From Polyodon spathula (Eukaryota > Chordata > Actinopteri > Acipenseriformes > Polyodontidae): 64,000 nt of DNA. The position numbers were made by a program, and so were the translations under genes. How positions within the stretch are numbered: the first letter of the stretch is position 1; every line of letters starts with the position of its first letter. Shown in pieces: positions 45,761 to 58,190 of the stretch. The notes beneath the pieces are model-generated. The model was given only the letters and a program-made list of their open reading frames with translations, did no database searches and was not told the DNA's origin. The DNA lies in the NCBI RefSeq assembly GCF_017654505.1, contig NC_054538.1, forward strand, positions 23,712,283 to 23,776,282. Direction: 5' to 3'.

Positions 45761-48700
45761 CGCCCTTGTATTAAGGTATTTTTTCTCCCCTACTAAAAAA
45801 CAAACACACACAGTAAACAAATAAACGTGCAACACTGACTATGTATGCCACCGAAGAGATGGGAGCCTCAATCTAGTACATATGTACAAACTAATGTAAG
45901 CACACACATTAAGCACATTTTATTTTATGGTAGTTCAGTTCTGAAAGAAAATTCAGGATAAACTCCATATAGACAGAACAGCAGTCCTTCTGAAGTTCTT
46001 ATAGGTGGCTTTATTCTTTTGTTTTTAATTCAATTTACAGTGTTTTTTTTTTCAAGTTACAGTGAGAACAAAAATAACCAAATAGGATATATTGAAGTTT
46101 TTACAGAAATCAAACTTATATTCTGAGGTAGTTTTTGGTGCAGCAAAACATCTACGTCATACTGTTGGATTTAACTGCTACATCAGCACTGTCCCTTCCC
46201 TTAACAATCAATACACACTCCTGATTCGCTGGTATAGTACTCCCTTCCAACTCGCACAATAGGCTGTCGGTAACTGTCACCGATAAATGTGCTGTAGTCA
46301 AAGTTGGTTAGCCACACACACTGCTACATACAAGTAGGCTACTGTATTATAGAATATAATCAACCGCGATAGTTCTAATTGTCATAAATCATGTAATAAA
46401 ATATTGCAGCGTTTGAAAATCATACTATTATTAATAAAGGTCGCCCTCGTATAAAGGCTGTCATAAATCATGGCTCAAAAGATTCAGCGGTTATGAACCC
46501 TCATACTAATTAATAAACGATTTTAACTTTCTAACTTATGCATAATTGATAATCCGTGTATAGATATCTATCGACTGTATATATACTATATATATTAATA
46601 CTATATATAATAAGACTATATATATATATATATATATATAATCTTTAATGACTAATGTGAAGGCAATATGATCTTGTTGAAGTTTACACATCGAATATCA
46701 TTTGTAATGTTTATGCTCATTGTCTGTCAAACTAGATGTACAGTAGTAAAGACCCTACTGTAAACAAGATCACACTATGTCTTCTTTGCAATACAATGCT
46801 GCTTAAGTTAATAATTGCCATCTTAATTCTAAGTGTTCATTGCAATGGTTTGCATGACTAGTTTTTGGTTCAGGCTATTAACTGAACACTTTCTGCTAGA
46901 TAGTAGTACTTCTTGGATCTTGGTCATAACATAGAACCCAAAGGTGTAAAAGATGAAACATACTGTAGTCATTGTATATGCTTCCCATATTTGGCACTAG
47001 TGGCTATGTCAAGTCCTGGGATTCTTCTCATGGTTCCAATTCTCTCCAGTTTTTTGGTATAATCTATTTCTCTTTTTTTTGTCCTGTTTTCCCCAGCAAG
47101 ATTCTGTCTTTACTCTCGAGATTCCTCAGCTGAGATTTGCAGCTGTTTAAAGAAGGAGTAGGGATAAGGTTGATGATACTTGAACGCTTTATATTTTTGA
47201 TTCATGTCAGACATGCAACTGGCATTGCCTTCTTCTCTCACTTTGGAGCTAAAACCAGTCCCTAAGGTGGAAGCCAGTGTACTGAAGCAGTGAACCCAGT
47301 CCTACTCTTCTTATATCTATTATCCTCCTAGTGCTAGCTCTAAGCATATGGTGCCTCCTGTGTAAGATGTTATGGGACCATTACTGGCATACAGAGTTTA
47401 TGAACTGAATAGCAACATCCCAAAACTCATTTGATTCAACACCTTTTGGGAAATACAACAACCATGCAGAGACCAAACCGGTGATTTGTAACTGGTTATG
47501 GACAATTGCTAAAGCACAGACACTCTTAAAAGCAGGTCTCAGGTGTCCCGCTTTTTCATTGCAATGTGTTTTCTACAGTAAAATACAAACATCTAACAGA
47601 TGCAAACAGTGACAGAAGATTGCTTGGATATCAGCTTGCACTGCCCTGTAAAGTCCTGGACTTGTTTTCAGGTTAACACAGGACACTTAATCTCTCTAGT
47701 CATTGTGTTGAATCTGACTAGCAAAGCCAGATAGTACACTATTCATTAAATGTCAGTTTGTTCAGCATTACAGTAGTTTCAAATCCGCAATCAGCCATTG
47801 TGCAGTAAATAGATGGGGCAGATGAGGAGATTCTTGAAGGTAGTAAAATACACTCTTTTGAAATAAACAGGATAATTAATTTCTAACATCTGAAGTTAAA
47901 GCAAATTTATATTTCTTGTTTTAAACTATTTGATAAGGTTTTCCCAATAATTTAAAAAATCCCAGTGATTGATGAACATTGTTTCAGAGTTTAAATGAGC
48001 TTGGACTTAATTTAATTGGCTGTTCTAGAAGTCTGCTGACAGGCTTTTGATAACAATTTGAAGAAGATACAGCACAAATAAATTACTCAAACTGGGTCTT
48101 CACTGGCTAAACAGTATATTTTGGAATCTAATCAGTATGGATCATCAACATGCTCTTTATTGCCTGCACCCGGACCATACACGTACAGAGCAGTTTCTAT
48201 TAATGGTTACCAAGACAGTAATTATTTCTAAAATGTCTGCATTGCACAAAATGGGTTGTGATTTTTACTGTAGTGTCAAAACACAGTGCTGCAGTCTGAC
48301 TTAAGTTGCATATTCCCTTTCTTTAATTAATGAAACAATGTCAAATTTGGCTTGACAAGTTAGAACCACAACAGTTATTTTTGACATTTAACCTTTGGTC
48401 TACATCTTCACATTCACAAGGCTGCTGCTCCCTCTCCTGATATGTGTCAGATCATTGTAGAACATACAATACCTCCTGTAGAAATATGCACATCGATTTT
48501 AAATTATGAAGTCTTCATTTCTGGTTTTCATCACCTTTCATGAGTACAACAGCTAAAAAACTACAAACAGCTAACGAGAAACCAGAAAAAGGTTATTTTC
48601 CCAATAAATATTATTTTAACATTCTATATAATCAGTAATGTGAATTTATAGAACTATCATTGACTTAACAGTTAATCTTGTACTCGCCCTTGGTCCCTTC

Positions 48701-49535
48701 TCTACATCCTGCACTAACATTAATGTTTAATATATATTTGACATTTTTGTAGAACAATTTTGTGGTACCCTTCCAAAGGGTCCCATCTAGCCTTTTTTTT
48801 TAATCTCTGCAACTTTCTGTATAAAGTGCTCATAGTCAAAAATAATATTTAATATATAGACTGGGAAAAAAAAGCATCTTTCAAATAGTAAAAAAAAAAA
48901 ACCCAAAACATGAAATCCAACTATTATAATGTCTCACAGATTCAATCAGTTAATTTTACTGACTTTTAGAAATATGGTATATTGAATTATACAAGGTGCT
49001 TCCCCCTGTTGATACATTCCACTGTTGTCTGACTGAGCAATTCAAAATGATTATTTGTTTACGTACTGCATTTAAGGTTACATAAAGCACTTGTGTCCTG
49101 TGAAAGTGTGTTATTTCTGCAGCCAAGATGGATTTGGGAGAAAGTATACTGGCAAGAAAACAATTTATTGAGTTTTTTTTTTTGTTTTGTTTTTGTGGTC
49201 TACAGTTTATTGTGATTGCAAGAAGTAGCATGAGTCTGACTGAATAACACTGGATAGAATATGGGAAAATCCAGTGATAAGGCTAGAATCCAATCAATAC
49301 TATTATCAAATACTACAACAAAACAATATTTTTCATTCTGCAGCACAGAAAAAAATGTTTTGAAGGCAAGCAGTGTGCTGTAACACCAGATAGCCCCAAT
49401 GCAACACTACCCCTTTTAAAGCCACTCAAGCAAAAACCTTAAAATTACATCCTGAAAACTAAACCGATTACAAAAGGGCCAGTACTGTAGGTCTAAGGAA
49501 TTTAACCCATAAGGAAAAAAAAAAAAGTATGACAT
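45761..49535. other. EYS intron, mostly featureless
   Basis: A degenerate tandem pair with gtcataaatcatg...cataactaataa-type content occurs at about 46380-46440 and 46464-46522. An irregular TA array lies at 46577-46641. Elsewhere unique-looking AT-rich sequence with no exon. Confidence 0.5.
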
Positions 49536-49869
49536 TGTGACGGGGTACACTCCACCCCTGTGTGCATTATATTAATTGTTGTATTATTATTTAAAATGTA
49601 TGATTTAGTGTGGTAAAAACTGTTTTATTGTTTGACAGGCTGGATGGGATTAAAATGCCCCATCCAGATAAAATCGTGAGAATACGTGGTCAACAGCAAG
49701 TGCTTAATGATAAGCTGGCTGTTGACCACGCACATGATAAAACCCATGCAGGATGTGGTCGAGGGATAAACAGGGTAATTGATAGCCAGTTAATCCCTCA
49801 GCTACAATATAAAAACCTGCAGTTTTGGCTGAACTTGGTTGGTGTGTTCAGAGGCAGAACGAGCACCAG
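49536..49869 (+). mobile_element. Solo LTR fragment, family C
   Basis: Starts TGTGACGGGGTACACTCC, an LTR-like end. Two strong hairpins follow: ctggatggg/cccatccag (about 49640-49667) and cgtggtcaacagc/gctgttgaccacg (49685-49697 and 49718-49730, 13-bp perfect arms). A tataaaa box lies near 49807. It stops abruptly at the MIR-like block at 49870, so the 3' part is missing. No coding region. Confidence 0.5.
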
Positions 49870-49952
49870 AAGGTTAAGTGGCTTGCTCAGGGTCACACAG
49901 TGAGTCATGGCTGAGCTGGGATTTGAAGCCTGTTTCTTTAACCATTGGACCA
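49870..49952 (+). repeat. Conserved SINE-core / LINE-tail-like sequence
   Basis: The run aggttaagtggcttgctcag, then ggtcacacag, then gagctgggatttgaa, ending ctttaaccattggacca, is the pattern found in MIR-like and related vertebrate SINE core/tail sequences. Direction is inferred from that pattern. Family name not certain. Confidence 0.6.
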
Positions 49953-50288
49953 TCTTGTTAAATGTGGTTGGCATACTGTATAGATCATACTGTAGGTACA
50001 CAAAACACCCCTGTAATGTTAAGATTGCGATTCAGCCCATTGAGTTGATTACTTTGGGCAGTTGTATTTATTGTCTGTAAGCCAATGTAAAAGTGAGATT
50101 GTCAGTCTTGCAAACCTTTTAGTATTGTACCTCTATGCAATCATAAATACATATTTTACTATTGCATTGCTGTGTCAATTTTTGTCTTCAGTAACATGAG
50201 TATGGACTATTATTAGTTGGGAGTGATATGAATTAAGAATGAACTGCATATTTCTATAATCTTAATGTATTTTGCTGTATCGTTTCAG

Positions 50289-50462
50289 ATACCACATTAT
50301 TCTTCCCATCTTTCAATGGTGAGTCATATCTGGAGCTACCATCACTTACTTCCCTGGCTGAGAGCACAGACAGCAAAGTTACTTTGTCCCAAGACACTGA
50401 GAACACTGTTACCCTTTACTTGACAGTGAAAACAAGTGCTTCACATGGAACCATCCTTTACA
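50289..50462 (+). CDS. EYS: EYS exon E (start of next laminin-G domain)
   Basis: This is an internal exon of 174 nt. The acceptor is tatcgtttcag; the donor is gtgagt at 50463, a consensus site. The single G left by the EGF exon plus AT gives Asp, then 57 codons and one trailing base (phase 1). The segment LFFPSFNGESYLELPSL is a laminin-G N-terminal strand, and LTVKTSASHGTILYS (the last residue completed by the next exon) is the following strand pair. Both match the EYS pattern I recall. Between them lies a Ser/Thr/Asp-rich loop that I cannot match to other EYS proteins by memory. The next exon should begin inside this laminin-G domain; I could not find it in 50463-64000. Confidence 0.93.
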
Positions 50463-52269
50463 GTGAGTATAACAGATACTTCTATCTGAACAGTGTGCTT
50501 TTGTCTTTTTAATCTTTTGCTGCCTTCAGAAAAAAATGAATTGGCATGTCTTTTTTCAGTCAATGAAGTGATAATCAAAATGCAGTACAAAGCTTCTCGG
50601 TATATTATTCAAAGTAGATGTGCTTCTTTATGCTCCTTTGATCAGGACTTTCAGGACTGGCTAAGTCATTGAGATAACTAAAGTAACCTGTGGCTGACTG
50701 TAATATGTACAGCATGAGGATAAAGTTTAAGACCTAAAAGACAACAGCTATTACAAATACAAATCCATAATCGTATCTGTAATGATTTGAATGGTGATTA
50801 TTAGAAATAGCACACTACAGCATTCAGTATGTGAAAATGGCATCCATCTGAAAAAGATAATGGCCTAAAGTTCTTGCTGCGTATATTTGAAAGCATGCAC
50901 CATACTTCAGTGGCAAAAATCAAAACTGTACCTTGGAGGGTTACACACTAACTCCCATAAAGAAAGTGCAAATATCTTAGCTCTAAAAGTGAGATCTAAA
51001 GAAATATCTCAACAATTATGCACTGTGTACAGTATTTATATATGTCTTTGTACCTGTAATTACTTTCAGTATACTGCAGAGTCCTAGTCCCCCAGTCAAT
51101 TGTGCAGGCCAGACATCTTGAAAATACCTTTAAGAGAGACTTTAAATGTATTAGTGTAACAATTTGTCAGGATGTTAACAACAAAAAAAATTCCAGGTAC
51201 GTTATTTAAATAGTTGTAGCAACATGTGGGGACATATGACATTATATTTTCCAGAACCCCACTATATACTCTTTAATCTAAGTAAATCACCTTTGCAAGG
51301 CATTATATGAATGTATTTGTATGTGTTACGCACTTTGTGACAGTCTTTTATGAGCCGATGAAGAGATCCTGTCATGTTACTATCTCTCCTAATGTGCCAA
51401 TGAGAATAGGTCTAGTCATAACTGTTTTTTTAAATCTGTGGCACCTGTTTTGATCCAGCTGGGTTTAAAGGAGGTAACAGCAATGGTGCATCTAATGATT
51501 AGCAATCTACTTATAAATATCTACATCGGTGAGTACAGTATAAACCTTATAAATTTAAGTATAGAATGTGCATTATAATTCATATTTCTTTCAGTGAAAT
51601 GTGTTATATACATAAGCGATCAGGATTTCTGAAACTGACATGTAGTCATACATTTCCCAAGTTCCTTCAGATTTCTGGTTTCCTGTCCAAATATATACTG
51701 TACTGTATTTACAGGTGTTTCTCCCAGATCTTTTAATGTTTGTAAAATACTTTAACATAGATTTTAATGGAACAGTGTAAAAGTGCCATTTTTACAGTGC
51801 CACAGCAGGAACAATAATGTTTACTGTATATTTGTATAGAACTTAAAAGACTAAACAAATTTTGCTCATGTGTAGATATAAACAATTTCAAGTTTCAGGG
51901 ATTTTTTCTTTCTTATAAATATCTTGTCACTATTAGTTGAGTCCTTATTTACACGCTACAGCAACATTCAAGAAGTGAGGCTGGAGTTGGTAGAGGCACA
52001 GCAACTGATTTAGAATGCTTTCCCTCTAAAAGGAAATTACTCACCCTCTCCAACAAGATTGAACTCCCTGCTATTTGTGCTCAGGACTTGTGAAGTCATC
52101 AAGACTTGAGGATTATCTAATATAACAACCTACTATTTATCTGTTGTGATTCAGACACACAGGGCAAGATTCTCAAAGCTTTTTACTCCCAGTCTTTATA
52201 GCTTGATTTTGTAAGAAAGAAAAATGTACTCAATAAAATTTCCAAAACCAAAATTAACTACTCAGGCAT
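50463..52269. other. EYS intron after exon E, no gene
   Basis: The consensus donor is at 50463. No following exon with laminin-G pattern was found. AT-rich unique-looking sequence. Confidence 0.55.
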
Positions 52270-52523
52270 TTAGGGGCCGATGTAAGGATATCTTCAAAGT
52301 GATTTGTGGCTGCAAAACACCCATATTGCTGCCAAAAAAATGTTTAGCTGGGGTAAAGTGGGACTTTAGTGGTCACAAAAAAGCAGCGTATGTAAAGAAT
52401 GGCTTTCACCTGGCATTCTGCACCCGCTATCAAATTAGCACTTTGCCATCATTAACTGCTAGGCAATTTCGATTTTGCAGCTGCAGTTGTTTGCACTGCA
52501 CCTATCCTTACATCAGCCCCTTA
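52270..52523. mobile_element. MITE with 21-bp terminal inverted repeats
   Basis: The left end TTAGGGGCCGATGTAAGGAT and the right end, read inverted, TAAGGGGCTGATGTAAGGAT agree at 18 of 20 positions. Length 254 bp, non-coding. A hAT-type origin is plausible; flanking 8-bp target duplications are not evident. Confidence 0.7.
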
Positions 52524-53512
52524 GTCTCAAGTTATGTTATGGTTTTTATGTGAAAAGTCTGGGATTAGTTTGCCTCACCACACTTCAGCACCCCCCTATT
52601 GGTTATGTGCTCCACGAGTACAGGTGGGCCTTTGCTTTCTGGGTTTTATCACTTGATCACATTTGTTGCTTAGGTTTGACAGGTGAAAATAAGTGATTGG
52701 ATTGGCAGCATGAAATTAGTTTGTCCCTTGATTTCTACCTATTGAGATCTCATGGGCAACTATAGCTCATTTTACAGGTGGGTTTCTGCTGGGTTTCTAC
52801 CCTGGTTCAGTGCTCACATTGATTTTTTTAGATCACAATGCAGCTTCAAGGGTGTGTTGGTGTTCTGGTACTGCACTTAGTACCATCAGATTATCCAACA
52901 TAAAACCTTTAGAGTATATAGTTAATCAACTAATATTTAATATGTATTGTCATAATTTTGTATTTCCCACATTTGCAGATATGTCAGTGCTACACTTACA
53001 TCACAAGAATTCTTACTCCCAAAAGGTGCACCTCCACTGTCTTTCAGTAACAAATTGCTGCTTTCCCTCACTTGTTATGTTAACTGCGTTCCTTCATGAT
53101 AGCAGCAATGAAATATGTTCAAAAAGCTTGCAGCAATTTTTTGGTCACTGGTTGCTATGAAAACAATACAATTAAAATGGACCAACGTTTGCATTTAGTA
53201 TATACTGTCAGAAAATATGGGATCTACAAAGTGATGACAATACATGCATTATTAGATAAGATTTACTGGAATTATTTTGTTAGCTCTGTGCACTTTAATT
53301 ACAAATTACTTTAGGTGTCACAGTATTTCATATTGTGTAAAAGTAAAAGGCTAAAAACAACACTGGACTCAATTATGTTTAAATCCAATCTATTAAGCTG
53401 TTTTTGTTATCACTGGCAGGTCTAAGGAGGTCAACTACAGATTCCTCAGGTTTAATAATTATATTTTATTCTATATAACTGTGACAAATTCTAGGTTCCA
53501 CGATGTGTACAC
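52524..53512. other. EYS intron, no gene
   Basis: Unique-looking; the 116-codon frame at 52810-53160 has no recognisable domain. Confidence 0.55.
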
Positions 53513-55136
<1,624 letters not shown>

Positions 55137-55939
55137 ACCATCACTTCCAGGACTCCTAGTTCTTCTTTATGCTGAAGATAGTTCTTAATGACTTTCGCTG
55201 TATGTTTGGGGTCGTTGTCGTGCTGCAGAATAAATTTGGGGCCAATCAGATGCCCCCCTGATGGTACTGCATGATGGATAAGTATCTGCCTGTAGTTCTC
55301 AGCATTGAGGAGACCATTAATTCTGATCAAATCCCCAACTCCATTTGCAGAAATGCAGCCCCAAACTTGCAAGGAACCTCCACTATGCTTCACTGTTGCC
55401 TGCAGACATTCATTCATGTACCGCTCTCCAGCCTTTCAGTGAAAAAACTTCCTTCTGCTACAGCCAAATATTTCAAATTTTGACTCATCAGTCCAGAGCA
55501 CCTGCTGCCATTTTTCTGCACCCCAGTTCCTGTGTTTTTGTGCATAGTTGAGTCACTTGGCCTTGTTTCCACGTCGGAGGTATGGCTTTTTAGCCGCTAG
55601 TCTTCCATGAAGGCCACTTCTGATCAAATTTCTCTGGACAGTAGATGGGTGTACCACGGTCCCACTGTTTTCTGCCAATTCTGAGCTGATGGCATTGCTG
55701 GACATCTTCCGATTGCGAAGGGAAGTAAGCATGATGTATCTTTCATCTGCTGCAGTAAGTTTCCTTGGCCAACCACTGTGTCTACGGTCCTCAACGTTGC
55801 CCGTTTCTTTGTGCTTCTTCAATAGAGCTTGGACAGCACATCTGGAAACCCCTGTCTGCCTTGAAATTTCTGCCTGGGAGAGACCTTGCTGATGCAGTAT
55901 AACTACCTTGTGTCTTGTTGCTGTGCTCAGTCTTGCCAT
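55137..55939 (-). pseudogene. Tc1-like transposase of element 'd', C-terminally truncated
   Basis: From MARLSTATRHKVVILHQQGL (55939) it has two helix-turn-helix units (LSQAEISRQTGVSRCAVQALLKKH, then the SNAISSELAE...STVQRNL region). Next come WTDESKFEIFG (first Asp), GGSLQVWGCISANGVG and LQHDNDPKHTAKVI (second Asp). It breaks off just before the SPDLNxxE block. One in-frame stop and a frameshift lie near GNKAK (55553). Confidence 0.85.
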
Positions 55940-56310
55940 GGTGTATGACTTTTGACAGTAAACTGTCTTCAGCAACCTGACCTTGTTAGCTGAGTTTCGC
56001 TGTTCCTCATCCAGTTTTATTCCTCCTACACAGCATTAGCACCTGTTTGGTATAATTGTTTAATCATACACCTGACTATATGCCTACAAAATCCCTGACT
56101 TTGTGCAAGTGTACCTAGAAGAATTGATGCTGTTTTGAAGGCAAAGGGTGGTCACACCAAATATGGATTTGATTTAGATTTTTCTTCTGTTCACTCACTT
56201 TGCATTTAGTTAGTTGATAAATATAATCTATTAATATGTCTATTTTTGAAAGCATTCTTACTTTACAGCAATTTTTCACAGCTGCCTAACACTTTTGTAC
56301 AGTACTGTAT
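55137..56310 (-). mobile_element. Tc1-like element 'd', 3' half missing (minus)
   Basis: The terminal repeat at the 56310 end reads, on the minus strand, acagtactgtacaaaagtgt. The transposase runs leftward from 55939 until it is cut at 55137, exactly where element 'c' ends. The remaining catalytic region and other terminus are not found on the far side of 'c'. Confidence 0.75.
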
Positions 56311-56371
56311 ATATACACAATCGAATACAAATTATACCAATCGAATACAAACTTATTTGAATAGTTTAACA

Positions 56372-56374
<3 letters not shown>

Positions 56375-56433
<59 letters not shown>
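56375..56433. repeat. (TA)n array
   Basis: TA run of about 58 bp, 65 bp beyond the end of Tc1 'd'. Confidence 0.96.
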
Positions 56434-57398
56434 GTTAGTCTAAGACAATACACAATGCCCCAGGGGCATTGTGTTAAAATCGAGTCAGAAGTTGCATGGA
56501 GCAATAACTCAGACATGGGCAAAAATACAGGCATTTTTTTTAATTAAGAAACAAAAAATGTAACAGGAAGTTGGGTCATGGAGTGCTTGTATGGTATGTA
56601 ATCTAAATACGGCCACCTTTAAACTAACACTGACCTCTTTTCACTTATTGAATTTAGTAATATCCATAAGGGGAATCATCAGCCGTATTAGTGTGGCAAT
56701 ATTCCAGTCAGTATTCAGTTTAGATCATTAAAATTCCCTGTAGACCACCCTTGAAATACCACCAACACAAACTCATAAACTGTTAGTATCACATATTGCA
56801 GCACGTGTCCCTCAATGAACCAATAAATTGTTAGAAAAAGATTTGTAGAATATTATTTCACCTCTCATGCATAACAGCTACCCACTCTATTTGGTCTCTT
56901 TGTGTCTTAGTTAAAGTCTCTGTTCTAATTCGTCCTAGGTTTTAATTCAAATGGTTATAAAAAATATTACGTTAATATTTTTCTGCTATAAATCCAGTGT
57001 ATAGAGGCATACTCATCTGCAGAATCAAACTCCTTGCCCGGTTGTTTTATTATATTCCTTTGTTTATATTTGTAGCATGGCAACGACACAGTTACTATAT
57101 TCCACATTTGCTTCGCATTTTTTAATGAGTTTTCGAGTCCATTCAAACAAAATAGTGTTTTGTTGCTTCAGAAAATGATTCTTTGTTAGCAGTGTATCTC
57201 AATGATTCTGGTGTGAATGGAAACTTTTTGTAAAATACACTAAAGCATCAGATAGTCTAGAAGTATGGATAAAGTCTGGAAAAATGCCAAACTGATTTCC
57301 AGGTCTTGAAAAATGCTTGAAAAACCATGTCTGTTATGAAAGTCTTGAAAAAGTCTGGAATTTTGCTAGTATCACGGGAGAATGAAAATAATTCTGTG

Positions 57399-57399
<1 letters not shown>
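56434..57399. other. EYS intron, one short palindrome
   Basis: 56450-56474 is a palindrome of two 12-base arms (ACACAATGCCCC) around one A. At 57260-57365 the phrase aagtctggaa / tcttgaaaa recurs several times, and again near 58575-58615. Confidence 0.5.
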
Positions 57400-57461
<62 letters not shown>

Positions 57462-57484
57462 AATAATAATAATAATAATAATAA
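57400..57484. repeat. (ATT)n(AAT)n inverted trinucleotide array
   Basis: About 20 ATT units followed by about 9 AAT units, so the two halves are complementary. Confidence 0.96.
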
Positions 57485-57847
57485 TTTATCTCAAAAGTGG
57501 GTCAGCAGCTGTAGCAGCAGCTGTCTGTGGTTTACTATGTTATTCAATGAATAAGATATAGCCAGAATACTGGATGCAGCATGCCACAAATAGGTACTGT
57601 TCTTGTAATTCTACTTTTATTCACAATCTCATTGCTATTATTATTATTGTTATTATTACTGTTGGTAGTGACTAATACTGTAATAATAAAAAAATCAAAC
57701 AATAAAAACAGTACTAATATTATTAATAATTTAGCTAATGCCTTTATCTAAGGTGAAACTTACTCCAGCAGCTTATATTGTTAGTTTTAGATAGTGCTTT
57801 TACTATAGCGAACAAAAGGAGGGTGTACTGTATTTAGTATTTGACTT
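57485..57847. other. EYS intron, nothing recognised
   Basis: AT-rich with further short ATT runs near 57635-57660. Confidence 0.55.
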
Positions 57848-58190
57848 ACATAAGAACATAAGAAAGTTTATGAACGAGAGGAGGCCATTCAGCCCATCTT
57901 GCTTGTTTCATCGTTAGTAGTTTATTGATCCCAGAATCTCATCAAGCAGCTTGTTGAAGGATCCCAAGGTGTCAGCTTCAACAACATTACTGGGGAGTTG
58001 GTTCCAGATTCTCACGATTCTCTGTGTAAAAAAAAATGGCCTCCTATATTCTGTTCTGAATGCCCCTTTATCTAATCTCCAATTGTGACCCCTGGTCCTT
58101 GTTTCTTTTTTCACGTCGAAAAAGTCCCTTGGGTCAACATTGTCAGTACCTTTTAGACTTGTATGTTTAATATACAACACTTGCACATTT
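57848..58190 (-). mobile_element. CR1-like LINE 3' end (minus)
   Basis: The minus strand encodes about 90 residues ending a non-LTR ORF2: RDFFDVKKETRTRGHNWRLD, then RRPFFFTQRIVRIWNQLP, then NVVEADTLGSFNKLLDE. The pattern '...FF..RvvriWNqLPs.VVeA.tl..Fk.lLD' is typical of CR1/Rex/L2-type tails. The sequence ends with tandem acataag units (57848-57864), the usual short 3' repeat of this LINE group. The frame is nearly intact but only the terminus is present. I recall this repeat as very abundant in sturgeons. Confidence 0.8.
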
